Shown in pieces: positions 34,900 through 44,417 of a DNA stretch of 64,000 bases. The stretch spans positions 5,084,001 through 5,148,000 of the forward strand of contig CAWICN010000001.1 in the NCBI GenBank assembly GCA_963834725.1, given 5' to 3'. Each line of letters begins with the position of its first letter. Position 1 is the first letter of the stretch. Under the pieces are notes generated by a model. That model was not told where the DNA came from. It made no database searches and worked only from the letters and a program-made list of their open reading frames with translations. The position numbers and the translations under genes were made by a program. This stretch comes from PALSA-693 sp963834725 (GTDB taxonomy: Bacteria; Actinomycetota; Acidimicrobiia; Acidimicrobiales; Palsa-688).

Positions 34900-35897
34900 A
34901 AGTGCTAGCCCTCAGGACCGGAAAATCCGGGCGTCCGACCACGGCGCGGTGGGACTCGGGCCAAGACCGTCGCCGACGCGTGTGCCGTCTGGCTGACGGC
35001 GTTCGACGCCCTTCTCGCGGCTGGCAAGAAATCACCCGCCTCCGGCCTGCGGTTCCGGGCAGAGTCGTACATCGTTCCGCTCGGGGGCGATATCTCCCTT
35101 GCAGACCTAGCACTGAGCACATCAACGGCCTGTGCCTCCGGTTGCTCACCGAGGGCAAGCCCTGCGCGGCATCGAGCCTGAGAAGCACGGGAAGATCAGC
35201 CCCCGCGGGCACTTGCGGCCGCGACCGCACAGAAGACCCACGTCGCCCTCTCGCGAGGACTCGACCACGCCATCACCCTCAACTGGCTCGATGTGAACCC
35301 GGCCGCCAAGGCTGTCCGGCCCCAGCCCGACACCGAAGACCGGACTGTCACGGCGCCGAGCCCGGATCACGTCCAGCGCCTACCCGCCCAAGCCCGGCTC
35401 GAGGACCCCGAACGGTATTGCTATCTCCGGGTGGCGTCGTCCGTCGGCACCGCCGGGGCGAGCCCGCCGTGCATTGCTCGGTGGTGAACATGACGCTCGG
35501 GACGATCACCCTCGCTTCGGTCGTCAGCGTCGGCAAGGCGGGTCCGATTGTGCGCGAGCAGACGAAGACAAAACGAGGCGTCCGCCAGGTATCGGTCGAC
35601 GCCGTCACACTGGATTTGCTCCGCGACCATCACACACGCCAGGTCGAGCGAGTGCTGGCATGCGGGACCCGCCTCATAGACGACCCATTCGTGTTCAGTA
35701 GCGAAGTGCCAGAAGCAGCTCCATCGATCCCCGCAATATGACTCGCGCTTCTACCGCTTGTGCAACCGGATGAAGCTCAAGTCAGACTCCATGACCTGAG
35801 GCACCACGTCGCCACCCAGCTGCAAATGAGCGATGTCGATGTCGTGACGGTCGCCGGTGAGTCGGCACGCCGTCTAGTGAACTCCAGTTCAATCTAA
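34900..35897 (+). pseudogene. Decayed phage-type tyrosine integrase
   Basis: Plus-strand pieces in different frames: SVGKAGPIVREQTKTKRGVR with VSVDAVTLDLLRDHHTRQVE, which is the segment before the catalytic His, and then LHDLRHHVATQLQMSDVDVV with TVAG, which is catalytic box II. The final GHxxxxxxxxY part is missing, and the N-terminal half is unreadable. The position just after a tRNA 3' fragment is the usual one for an integrase at an att site. The element it belonged to is otherwise unidentified. Confidence 0.65.
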
Positions 35898-35983
35898 TTC
35901 TAATGACTGGTGGTGGGGCGGGCCGCCTTGATCTTGGGGGTCGGCTCCACTGAACGCCGCGACGAACGTGACGCGAACCACGG

Positions 35984-37174
35984 TCACGTCCCGGGATCAT
36001 CGGCGGCCGGGTGCGATCCCCGCTTCGAGGCTCGCTGCCACCCTTGGAGCCGAGCGCCGGGTTGGCGTGGGCCGCTCCGATTTTTCCTCCCCTGCCAGAC
36101 CAACATGAGTGAGGACAGGACAAGGATTACCCCTGCAGGCAGCAGGTAGATGGTCAAGCTTGCTGCGGACTTTTGCGGCGCGGTAGCCGCCACCGTGGCC
36201 ACAAACACAAGGTAGGCGGCGATAATCAACCCGCCCGCACTACGGCGCAAGCCGCGGTGGATGTATGCGAAGCCGACCACCAGGACGGTCAGGCCGACAT
36301 ACCAGGCGGCGACCAGCGATACGCTCGCATTGGCCCCGATGCCCAAAAAAACGGCGGGCAGCAAAAGCCCGGCGGCCACGTTAAGGGCGTTGCTATTCAT
36401 GGCCGTGCTCAACGAGGCGGCCCCTCGGCCCCGTCGGGCCAGATACACAGCGGCCACCGCGTTGGGCAGGCTGGTTACGCCAGCCAGCACCAGGGTGCCG
36501 ACCACGATGTCGGGGACCGAGAAGCGGTGGCCCAAGGTTGTCGCCGATCGCTCCATGATTACGCTGGCGGTGACGACCACTACCAACGCTATGAACGCCA
36601 CGGCCAAGTCGACAGATCGGCCACGCCGGGGGTGGATAGCTTCGCTCAGCTCCAGTTCTTCCTCAGCAATGGCTAGGCCCAGCCACCGCCCCAGTCGAGA
36701 GGTCGCCAGTCGAGCCCGCCTCTTGCTGCTGGTCCAAGCCGCCAGGATGGCATAAGGCACCAGCACCGCCAAGACGAGCGCCAAACCGGCCGCCACGCTG
36801 ATCGCAGCTAGAACCACCAGCAACGATACGACGGCCATCCACACGCCAATGACGCCCTCTAGGGCCACGACCCGGCGGTGCAAGAGAATGCCCCCAGCGA
36901 CAACTGCGCCCAGGCCGAGCAGCGCGGCCAGGTTGAACACGTTCGAACCCAGTACCACACCGACACCTACCGACTGCTGGTGTTGAAACAGGGCGCTCAC
37001 AGCCGACGTGATCTCCGGAGTGTCAGCGGCCAAGGCGGCCAGCAAGCCCAGCATGGCCTCGGAAGCCCCCAGGCGGCCGCCGATCCGCTCAATGCGGGTT
37101 ACCAGCAGCCAGCTGGTGGCTAGACTGACCACAGCCCCGACAGTGAAGGCGAGTGTCGCCAGAGCGGTACTCAT
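35984..37174 (-). CDS. Ca2+/cation antiporter (CaCA) family membrane protein
   Basis: 396 residues with about ten TM helices. The two alpha-repeats are visible: LAADTPEITSAVSALF with GSNVFNLAALLGLGAVV in the first half, and GVTSLPNAVAAVYLARRGRG with NSNALNVAAGLLLPAVFLGI in the second. A hydrophilic cytoplasmic loop separates them. Family members exchange Ca2+ or another cation for Na+ or H+. ATG at 37174 begins the first TM segment; 17 upstream codons are open but lack homology. Intact, alone on its strand. Confidence 0.85.
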   Translation of the reverse strand: MSTALATLAFTVGAVVSLATSWLLVTRIERIGGRLGASEAMLGLLAALAADTPEITSAVSALFQHQQSVGVGVVLGSNVFNLAALLGLGAVVAGGILLHRRVVALEGVIGVWMAVVSLLVVLAAISVAAGLALVLAVLVPYAILAAWTSSKRRARLATSRLGRWLGLAIAEEELELSEAIHPRRGRSVDLAVAFIALVVVVTASVIMERSATTLGHRFSVPDIVVGTLVLAGVTSLPNAVAAVYLARRGRGAASLSTAMNSNALNVAAGLLLPAVFLGIGANASVSLVAAWYVGLTVLVVGFAYIHRGLRRSAGGLIIAAYLVFVATVAATAPQKSAASLTIYLLPAGVILVLSSLMLVWQGRKNRSGPRQPGARLQGWQRASKRGSHPAADDPGT

Positions 37175-37417
37175 GCCGTGCCGCTGCCGGGCTGCGCCGG
37201 GGTGCCCACAAGCGTGCGGCTCCAATGTTCAGCAGCCGTCCTTGCCATTCGAGCACCTCCCGCGGGTCGGTTACATTGCCGACCAGACTTCCCGGCGCTC
37301 CGCCCTGATCCTAGCGATGCAAGTGGCCTGACCGCCGAGTGATCCGCTCCCGATGAACTCTAGAGGACCTCGTGCAAGGCTCTACGGATGCGACGTTCCG
37401 AGCAGTGGGCGGGGCTG

Positions 37418-37847
37418 TTACTCCGAGAAGTTAACCAGAATCATCTGCCTTTCGTCCCTGAGAGGCAGTTCGTCGGCGTGGCGCAGTATGACCTTCCAAT
37501 CGCCGTTCTCGCGCCGATACGCCTGCGTGCAGCGCAGCGTCCTGGGTACCGGTTGGTCCCTGGTATGACGCGTCATGTGCTCGAGGTCAACGGTGTAGGC
37601 GAGGCCGTCGCCGACGACGGTCACGATGTTCTCCGCAATGCGGTCTGTGGCCTTGATGCCAGCGGAAGCCCAGTCCAGCCGCGGGGCTAACCAGTTCCCA
37701 ACCTCGCTCGTGACCGCCGAAAGCCCCCATGATGACCACGTCGTCGGCGTGTGACCAGAGAGCCTTGAATGGATCTGGTCGTCACTCCACCAGCTCGCCG
37801 AGTGCCTCCTGGCAGCGGGCGATGAAGCGGTCCCAGTCGCTGTCCAT
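37418..37847 (-). pseudogene. SnoaL/NTF2-like protein, stop and frameshift
   Basis: From ATG at 37847: MDSDWDRFIARCQEALGELV. Then an in-frame TGA (probably GGA before) is followed by RPDPFKALWSHADDVVIMGA and FGGHERGWELVSP. An extra C near 37690 shifts the match to RLDWASAGIKATDRIAENIV, with YRRENGDWKVILRHADELPL at the end. The restored protein would be about 142 residues with the NTF2-like fold used by SnoaL and ketosteroid-isomerase-like proteins. Confidence 0.65.
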
Positions 37848-38294
37848 CTCCACATCATGCCAACATCGCAGACTGAAGGTACCCGAGGAGCCGCTGGAGG
37901 GCGACGAGTTTCTGAGTCGGCGGCCCGCGACGACGCGAGCCGCGGCACCTCGAGTCTGAGCGCCGAAACGAGGTTTCAGCGGATTGCACGCCAGTGATAT
38001 GTCGTCCACGCCCAACCCAGGTCCGGCAGGTCGATCGAGCCACCCTCTGCACATAAGGCTCATAGCAAACACTCCAGAACCGCCACCTTCGAAGTAGCCG
38101 GCTGGCGGCCCTCCACCTCGTCACGGCCCGGCGGCCTCATCCTGGTCGAGGACAGCGATCCCGTTGCGGTGGCCACTCTCGCCTCGCTGAAAGGACAGGC
38201 AGGAAATCGTCGCCCTGCTGCCCCGGGCCGAGGATTTGGTGCGCTGCCTGCGCCACCGTGGCCCGACGTGCTTGTCGGTGGGTATATACGAGTC
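37848..38294. other. Gap without recognisable genes
   Basis: About 450 bases. A frame joins the next gene from upstream (from 38169) but has no ribosome site or homology. A TATATA at 38283 may be a -10 for the small gene starting at 38295. Confidence 0.4.
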
Positions 38295-38453
38295 ATGAGC
38301 AGACACCGAGACCGCAAGGCGGAGGACGAGGATCACCAGCAGGAGGGCTCAGCTGACCGTCAGTCGCCCGGCGGCCCCCTACAGACCGCTGGCGGTAATC
38401 CGACCGGTGAGGAGCAGGCCGCCGCCAACCGGGAAATCGACCCGCCCGCATGA
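38295..38453 (+). CDS. Small hydrophilic protein, first gene of HAD operon
   Basis: 52 residues, MSRHRDRKAEDEDHQQEGSA and then DRQSPGGPLQTAGGNPTGEE with an EIDPPA end. Highly charged and probably disordered. The stop overlaps the HAD start by 4 bases, so translation is coupled. The promoter-like TATATA lies 7-12 bases before the ATG, consistent with a leaderless transcript. The family is unknown to me. Confidence 0.55.
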   Translation: MSRHRDRKAEDEDHQQEGSADRQSPGGPLQTAGGNPTGEEQAAANREIDPPA

Positions 38454-39121
38454 CCGACGGCCTGCGGCCGGGGGTGCTTTTCGACGTCGACGGCACGCTG
38501 GTCGACACCAACTATCTTCACGCCGTGGCCTGGGCTCGGGCCTTCCGAGATGCCGGCGAGTGGGCGCCGATGAACGCCATCCACCGTCTCGTCGGAATGG
38601 GAGGAGATCAGCTGGTCCCTCGAGTGTTGGGTCACGAAAGCCCTGATGCCGTCGCGGCGCGCCCGCAGCGCTACCAAGAGCTGGCCGGTGATATCCGGCC
38701 GTTTCCCCGTGCCGCCGAGCTGCTCCGGCAGATCCACAACTGCGGTCTGGCGGTCGTGCTGGCCACCTCCGCACCCGCAGATGAACTGCAGACTCTCCGC
38801 CAGACGCTCGACGCCGACGACGCCATCGACGGCCAAACCACCGCGGACGATATCGGCCAATCCAAGCCAGCTCCCGAGGTTTTTCTGACCGCGATGGCGA
38901 AGTGCGACGTCGATGCCCGCCAGGCGCTCGTCGTCGGCGACAGCATCTGGGACGTTGAAGCTGCGCGCGCCGCGGGCGTCGGCTGTATCACCGTCGAGAC
39001 TGGCGGGTTCAGCCAACACGAGCTCAGCGAAGCCGGCTCCCTGCAGGTCTACCGAGACGTCGCTGAGCTACTCGCCCAACTCCGCACTAGCCCCATCGCC
39101 GCGCTCCTCCCTCCGCTATGA
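38450..39121 (+). CDS. HAD-superfamily hydrolase (phosphoglycolate-phosphatase-like)
   Basis: 223 residues with all HAD motifs: I FDVDGTLVDTN, II LATSA, III the Lys in QSKPAPEVF, IV VVGDSIWDVEAARAAG. The helical cap lies between residues 18 and 85. It would dephosphorylate a small phosphorylated metabolite; beta-phosphoglucomutase-type activity is an alternative. It begins inside the stop of the small gene before it and its own stop overlaps the next frame by 4 bases. Confidence 0.87.
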   Translation: MTDGLRPGVLFDVDGTLVDTNYLHAVAWARAFRDAGEWAPMNAIHRLVGMGGDQLVPRVLGHESPDAVAARPQRYQELAGDIRPFPRAAELLRQIHNCGLAVVLATSAPADELQTLRQTLDADDAIDGQTTADDIGQSKPAPEVFLTAMAKCDVDARQALVVGDSIWDVEAARAAGVGCITVETGGFSQHELSEAGSLQVYRDVAELLAQLRTSPIAALLPPL

Positions 39122-39423
39122 GCAGCGAGCAACCGGATCGGACCGGTCGATCGCCGGTCCGGCCACGGGTAGGGCATCCGAAAACCGGCACCGGTCCGTA
39201 CCTTGGAGCCGACGACACCACCATCCCGACAGACGTTGGCGGCTCTGGGAGGATCGAGCCGACCGCCGATGGTGTGCCGATCGCGAGTTTTGCGAGCCGC
39301 AAGAGAATACGGGCACCAGATCAGTTGCTCATCACCAAGGACGACATCCCGACGCAGTCAGCTCGCCTGTTAGGCGGGTTCGGGTTGGCAAAGCCCGATC
39401 TGACGCAAAAAAGGGTTGGGTAG
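39118..39423 (+). CDS. Hypothetical protein coupled to the HAD gene
   Basis: 101 residues beginning MSSEQPDRTGRSPVRPRVGH. The ATG overlaps the HAD stop as ATGA, the main reason to accept it. It is hydrophilic and rich in Arg, Gly, Pro and Asp, with no recognisable domain. It could be noise, because GC-rich DNA produces such frames. Confidence 0.35.
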   Translation: MSSEQPDRTGRSPVRPRVGHPKTGTGPYLGADDTTIPTDVGGSGRIEPTADGVPIASFASRKRIRAPDQLLITKDDIPTQSARLLGGFGLAKPDLTQKRVG

Positions 39424-39455
39424 AACAATCGCATGCTGTTTACCCAACGTTCGGT

Positions 39456-39587
39456 ATGAGACGGCGCCGAGCCAAGGTGGCGCTGACGATGGTTGTCCTG
39501 CTCCTCGGCGCCCGGGCGGCAGACATGATCGCAGACCGCCTCGAGGCCGGTCGGAAGCCCTCCACAACCACGAAGTTGTTCGGATGA
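39456..39587 (+). CDS. Very small membrane-type protein
   Basis: 43 residues, MRRRRAKVALTMVVLLLGAR then AADMIADRLEAGRKPSTTTK. A basic N-terminus is followed by one hydrophobic segment, as in small single-TM peptides. No good ribosome site is seen. Low certainty. Confidence 0.3.
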   Translation: MRRRRAKVALTMVVLLLGARAADMIADRLEAGRKPSTTTKLFG

Positions 39588-39908
39588 AGTTCGAGCATTG
39601 GGAGGCGCTTCGCTCGAATCAGCTGACGTCCGCGACTGGCGATCCTGTGACAAGGGACAGGCGCCATCGGCGACAGGCGAACATGCGAACTCGGACTAAC
39701 GGGCCAGGCCGCAACCTTGGCGGTGGTGGTTTGGACGAGTCGAGAACGCTCCGCTGCCGGCAGGCCGCCGGATCTCCGTATGCAGGAGGCGGTTCGACGT
39801 GGCAGCGGCAAAGGTGCCGGGTATGAGTCGCGTCTTCGACACTAGGTCGGACCCCTCTGGCCCGAGCGGATCGATTCCACCGAGAGACGAGCCGGATCCG
39901 GTCCGGCC
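39588..39908. other. Gap without recognisable genes
   Basis: About 320 bases with no convincing frame, repeat or hairpin. Confidence 0.4.
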
Positions 39909-40804
39909 ATGAGGGTTCTCGTAGCCGGTGCGTCTGGCTTCGTCGGCCGGCGGCTGTGCCCGGTACTACAGGCCGCCGCACACGACGTGGTCGCCATGAC
40001 TCGCAATCCGGCCGGATACCGGGGCGCGGGTACGCCCGTCCTGGGTGACGTCCAAGACGGAACCAGTCTGGCTGTCGCCATGTCCGGTTGCGAAGCTGCT
40101 TACTACCTGGTGTACTCGCTCGAGTCTCCGGACTTCGAGCGCACGGACAGCCACGGCGCCGCGGTGTTCGCCACCAGCGCCCGGGCCGCGGGACTAGCCC
40201 GTGTCGTCTATCTGGGCGGTCTCGGGCGGGACGACGAAGAGCTGTCCGCCCATCTGCGCAGCCGCCGAGACGTCGAGCACCAGCTCGGCTCGACGGGGGT
40301 TCCGCTAACCGTCCTCCGGGCGGGGATCATCGTCGGACACGGGGGGCTGTCCTGGGAGATGACCCGTCAGCTGGTCGAGAATCTGCGGGTCATGGTCACC
40401 CCAAATGGGTTGCGACGCGTACCCAGCCCATAGCCGTCGACGACGTGGTGCGATATCTGGCCAACGTGTTGGTACTAGCCGGGGCCGCGGATCGGGTGTT
40501 CGAGATCGGAGGGCCCGAGATACTGCAATACCGAACCATGCTGCAGCGCGTCGCCGCCATCGAGCGCCGCCGGTTGACCATCGTGCCCGTTATGCTGCTC
40601 AGTCCTCGGCTCTCCTCATTGTGGTTGAACCTCGTCACCGACGTCGACACCACCACGGCTCGGGTGCTGGTCAACTCGATGACCAACGAGGTGGTGGTCC
40701 GCGACCCGTCCATCCGGACCCTCGTACCCTTCCAACCGACATCCTTCGACACCGCGGTTCGCACAGCCCTGGCCGAACGGCGAAAAGCTGGGCAGGGCCA
40801 CTAG
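39909..40804 (+). pseudogene. NAD(P)-binding SDR/NmrA-like protein, frameshifted
   Basis: The N-terminus MRVLVAGASGFVGRRLCPVL has the GxxGxxG motif, followed by YYLVYSLESPDFERTDSHGA and VPLTVLRAGIIVGHGGLSWE. Near 40404 one base is missing in ACCCCAAATGG and the match continues KWVATRTQPIAVDDVVRYLA, ADRVFEIGGPEILQYRTMLQ and LWLNLVTDVDTTTARVLVNS. The restored 298 residues fit a YwnB/DUF2867-type SDR. It probably needs the frame repaired to work. Confidence 0.75.
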
Positions 40805-40809
40805 AGACG

Positions 40810-41549
40810 ATGCCTGATCGAATCCCGGTTGGATGGACGGGCGGCGCCACCGTCGACCGTCCGTTGACAGCGAAACTCCGGACCGTAAGGCGGAAGAGAC
40901 CGCCAACGGGAACATCTCGGCGCCCGGCCACGATGGCGACGGCGATCGGCCTCGGCGGCGCTGTGCTCCTCGGTGGATCTCTCTCCCGCCAGCCCGGCTC
41001 AAAGGAGTTCTACGCCCTCACGTGGGCGTGGCCAGCGCTTGGACGGCCGGCGCCCTCCTCGCCGACGGTCGCCCTCCGGGCGGGGGTCACACTCAAGGAC
41101 CCGCTCACGTTCCGGCCGTCATCACGGCCGCGCTCGTCGGGGTCGGCGGTTTTGGGGTGTTCTACGGCCTCGCTCACGTCGCCCGCCGGATACCCCCGCT
41201 CCGACGCGCCATCAGCCGAGCCCTGGTCTACGAAGTGCAAGGCTCCACCCCTCTGGTGGTACTCATCGCGGCCGTCAACGCCATCGCCGAGGAGATGTTC
41301 TTCCGAGGGGCATTGTGGTCACTCGTGCAGCCGCGGCGGCCGATCCTCACGACGACGCTGGCCTACATGGCGGCCACCGCGGCCACCCGCAATCCGGCCC
41401 TCGTCCTCGCGGGCGGCGCGACCGGCCTCCTCTTCGGCTACCAGCGTCGGGCGACAGGCGGGATCTTGGCCCCGACCGTGAGCCACCTGACCTGGTCGAT
41501 CCTGATGCTTCGCTATCTGCCGCCGCTCTTTCGGCTCTCGGCGGGCTAA
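40810..41549 (+). pseudogene. CPBP (CAAX-protease-like) membrane protease, frameshifted
   Basis: ATG at 40810, 5 bases after the SDR-like gene. The first frame gives MATAIGLGGAVLLGGSLSRQ then GSKEFYALTWA. A lost base near 41028 moves the match to ASAWTAGALLADGRPPGG, followed by the CPBP core: AVNAIAEEMFFRGALW (EExxxR motif), ATRNPALVLAGGATGLLFGY and the His motif APTVSHLTWS. The family cleaves prenylated or membrane peptides. Confidence 0.72.
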
Positions 41550-41791
41550 GATCGGCTATCAGCTGATGCGGTCTCACACCGCGCGCGCCCGGTCCACCGC
41601 CCCGCTACCGCAACGACAGCGGCGTTGCTGGCGGGGTGTCGATGGCCGAGGATGCGGCCGGCGGGGAACCGTGGTTTTGGCCTGCCCCATGCGCTCGCCG
41701 AGCCCTCCCGGCTGACCGCGCTTGACTGTCGCCCGCACCGCCGGAAACGAGTCGCCCTCTTCCTCACGATCCAAAAAACTTCCAAATCGGG

Positions 41792-41820
41792 TTGCATGTT
41801 TCATCGGCCCGGTTTATAGT
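41792..41820 (+). promoter_or_regulatory. Sigma70-type promoter of the Hsp20 gene
   Basis: TTGCAT (41792-41797), 17-base spacer, TATAGT (41815-41820). GGTTGCA and TGCAACC form a 7-bp inverted repeat that brackets the promoter (41790-41833), a possible repressor site. Confidence 0.65.
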
Positions 41821-41863
41821 TTGTTGTGCAACCGGTGGCAACCTGAGAGAGGAGGAGCTTGCG

Positions 41864-42289
41864 ATGCTGATGCGTACTGACCCCTTCCGGGACCTGGACC
41901 GCCTTACCCAGCAGGTGTTCGGCACTCCCGCCCGGCCCGCGGCCATGCCCATCGATGCCTACCGCGTGGGTGACAGGTTTGTGGTGGAGTTCGACCTGCC
42001 GGGCGTGTCCCCCGATTCCATCGACCTAACGGTGGAACGCAACGTCCTGACGGTTCACGCGGCCCGGAGCCGGTCCCAGGACGAGCACACCGAGATGATG
42101 GTGGCGGAACGACCGTACGGCACCTTCAGCCGCCAGTTGTTCCTGGGTGAGACCCTCGATGCCGACCGCATCGCCGCCAACTACCGCGACGGCGTGCTCC
42201 GCCTGGAGATACCGGTCGCCGAGCAGGCCAAACCCAAGAAAGTGGCCATCCAGTCCGACAACCGTGAACAGACAGCCATAACCGTCTGA
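41864..42289 (+). CDS. Hsp20/alpha-crystallin small heat-shock protein
   Basis: 141 residues. The alpha-crystallin domain spans about 30-125: AYRVGDRFVVEFDLPGVSPD, VERNVLTVHAARS, ERPYGTFSRQLFLGETLDAD and the closing YRDGVLRLEIPVAEQAKPKK with the I-x-I/V-type tail. Forms oligomers that hold unfolding proteins. GAGAGGAGGAG precedes the ATG at 41864, with a consensus-like promoter above it. A MerR-like regulator follows 28 bases downstream, an arrangement common for actinobacterial hsp20/hspR-type pairs. Confidence 0.92.
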   Translation: MLMRTDPFRDLDRLTQQVFGTPARPAAMPIDAYRVGDRFVVEFDLPGVSPDSIDLTVERNVLTVHAARSRSQDEHTEMMVAERPYGTFSRQLFLGETLDADRIAANYRDGVLRLEIPVAEQAKPKKVAIQSDNREQTAITV

Positions 42290-42317
42290 GCACGCCTCGA
42301 CCCACAGCGTGGTGCGC

Positions 42318-42716
42318 ATGCGACTTCCGATCGACAACATGGATGCACCCCTCTACACGGTGGGGCAGGTCGCGGCCATGCTCGAGGTGCAGCCGGCCTT
42401 TCTGCGCCGGCTCGACAGCGAAGACCTGGTCAGCCCGGATCGCTCTGGTGGGGGACAGCGGCGATACACACGCACCGAGATCGATCAGATTCACCGGGTC
42501 AGCGAACTGGCCGGCGAGGGTCTAACCCTCGCCGGCATCCGCCGGCTGCTGGTTCTGGAGGCCGAAGTGGCGCGGCTCAAGGAAGAGGTATCCCAGCTCA
42601 AGGCGGCCCAGGCGCCCGCACGGCCCGGCGAGCCGAGGTCCGGCCCGGCGAGCCGAGGTCCTGAGAGCAATCCTGTGGGACAAGGCCTCCCGTTGAATCT
42701 CTCGCCCTCTGGTTGA
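42318..42716 (+). CDS. MerR-family regulator (HspR-like)
   Basis: About 132 residues. The winged HTH is clear: APLYTVGQVAAMLEVQPAFL, RRLDSEDLVSPDRSGGGQRR, YTRTEIDQIHRVSELAGEGL. A coiled-coil helix (LEAEVARLKEEVSQLKAAQA) serves for dimerisation. Start options are GTG 42309, ATG 42318 and ATG 42339. Downstream of the coil lies an exact 20-bp tandem duplication, which shifts the frame and rewrites the last ~25 residues. Likely represses or activates the hsp20 gene before it. Confidence 0.82.
   Translation: MRLPIDNMDAPLYTVGQVAAMLEVQPAFLRRLDSEDLVSPDRSGGGQRRYTRTEIDQIHRVSELAGEGLTLAGIRRLLVLEAEVARLKEEVSQLKAAQAPARPGEPRSGPASRGPESNPVGQGLPLNLSPSG
42621..42660 (+). repeat. Exact 20-bp tandem duplication in the MerR-like gene
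   Basis: CGGCCCGGCGAGCCGAGGTC occurs at 42621-42640 and again at 42641-42660 without change. Twenty is not a multiple of three, so the copy changes the C-terminal reading frame. Confidence 0.9.
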
Positions 42717-42841
42717 GACAAAAGCTGGGCCTGTACGACAGGGGGTTCGAGCCAGTCGGCTCCGTCCGGCTCGCAGGTGCCAGAAAGCGAGGGCGTCCTG
42801 CGCAGGGCGCGTCTTGCGAGTTGGGGAGAAAGGGACACATC

Positions 42842-43371
42842 GTGGGTAGCGAGAGCTGCGGCATAAATGTGGTGCACGCCAATGGACGGGCCATCGTGTC
42901 AGTCCAGGGCGAAATAGACATCAGCTGCGGTCCGGCGATCCGAGAGACGCTGTCGGCGGCTCAGCAAGCCTCGCCCGATGTGATCGTCGATTGAGCGGCG
43001 TGACCTTCATGGACTCCACCGGACTCAACGCCTTGATCGCCGCCTACCACCAAGCCCCGGAGAGCGGCAGCCTTGGGGTAGTAGGCGCCACACCGGCGGT
43101 TCGCAGGGTCTTCGACATCACCGGGCTGTCCCAACTGCTCCTGCGTGATGCCCGGCAGCCGACCTGGCGGACGTCGACTCACGACCATGGCGGCTGGCGT
43201 CATTGGATGACCGCGGAGACAACCGAGGACGGCCGGCCGGTAGCGGAGATCATCGAGGTCGGCTGTCCCGGCAATGGCAACCGCGTGCGCTATGCCCTCG
43301 AGAGCAGCGGGGTAACCACACTGTACCCCTCGCTCGACGAGGCCATGCGGGCGGCGGAACTTCCGGCTTGA
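42842..43371 (+). pseudogene. STAS-domain anti-sigma-factor antagonist, frameshifted
   Basis: GTG at 42842 reads GSESCGINVVHANGRAIVSV and QGEIDISCGPAIRETLSAAQ, ending VIVD with TGA. One missing base in GTCGATTGAGC restores VDLSGVTFMDSTGLNALIAA, which holds the phosphorylatable Ser of STAS antagonists, then GGWRHWMTAETTEDGRPVAE in a C-terminal extension of ~60 residues. The extension contains a DUF-like alpha/beta tail (GNRVRYALESSGVTTLYPSL). Confidence 0.72.
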
Positions 43372-43673
43372 CCACTCCGCACACATGGGAAATAACCAGC
43401 ACAGGACAGTGCTCCCGCCCCGTCCATAAGGGACCCCCCGCCGAGTCGACAACTCGGGCGGCGTGGCGCTGGGACCGTGAACCAGTGCCTTTGCGAGGTA
43501 CGACCCGGGTCCCGAAGGTGGTTCTCGTCCGGCCTTCGCCGGACGATCGTCTGATGCACACGATATCTGTTGGACCTGGCTTCGAATCGGATAACAAGAG
43601 GACAAACGCATAGCTATCCGCACGGCCCACTTGGTTATAAGACCTTCCTGACCCGACCTTGACGCCAGGGCGG
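43372..43673. other. Gap without recognisable genes
   Basis: About 300 bases between convergent genes. No clear terminator hairpin or frame. Confidence 0.35.
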
Positions 43674-44171
43674 TCAGGCGACACGCTTAAGGGTCTTCTT
43701 GGCCGCCTTCTTTATGGCCTTCGGCGAGGCAGCCCTGGCTTTTCGTTCCAGCTTGGCCATGCCGCCGCCGATCTCCGCGAGGCGAGCACGCGCTACGCTC
43801 CTCCGCATACTCGGGAAAACTTCCCGCTCCTCCCTCTCGACGTGCTGGCGAACGGCCCGGATGAGCACCGCGACCTTTGGCGCAAATTGTTCGTCGCTGG
43901 GCGAGAGCCTGGCCAACTCGTCAAGTAACAGCTTGACCACATGGTGCTCCTCGACCGCCTCGAGGATGACGAAATCGGCATCAGGAACCGATTGCCGGGC
44001 CAGCGGGTAGAACACGTGCTCCTCGAGCGTGGTATGCATCGTCAGCTCGGCGGCCATCCGGTCGACTATCCGCCGTCGGGTCTTTCTGGCTCGCCCCCCG
44101 GTGCGCTCGAAGGCGCTAAAGAGCTTCTCGATGCGCCGGTGATCATTCTTCAGGAGGGTAATGGCGTCCAT
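43674..44171 (-). CDS. Hemerythrin HHE-domain protein
   Basis: 165 residues, MDAITLLKNDHRRIEKLFSA, with iron ligands expected in the four-helix bundle: KNDH, MHTTLEEHVFYPL, VEEHHVVKLLLDEL and HVEREEREVFP. The C-terminal tail is Lys/Ala-rich (SPKAIKKAAKKTLKRVA) and may bind nucleic acid or membrane. Non-heme di-iron centres of this type sense or bind O2 or NO. The gene is convergent with the broken STAS gene and divergent from the GAF-ANTAR gene. Confidence 0.9.
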   Translation of the reverse strand: MDAITLLKNDHRRIEKLFSAFERTGGRARKTRRRIVDRMAAELTMHTTLEEHVFYPLARQSVPDADFVILEAVEEHHVVKLLLDELARLSPSDEQFAPKVAVLIRAVRQHVEREEREVFPSMRRSVARARLAEIGGGMAKLERKARAASPKAIKKAAKKTLKRVA

Positions 44172-44417
44172 GACATCTCATCAACCCACTTCGCTGGGCG
44201 TAGAACTCGCGCAGCAGCGGTGCGATCGGGAGGTCCCGCCGGCATGGTGCGCAGCCGCCCGGGCTGGGGATGGAGGTCACGAGCAACAGCCGACAAGCCC
44301 GCGGAACCACGCCCAGGGGTGGCGGGGGCGGGGACTTCCCATGTTCGTCGTCATTGCCGCGGCGATAGGATCTGGCCGTTTGAAGCAGCAAGGGTGTAAC
44401 CAGGAGTCGGAACGGCC

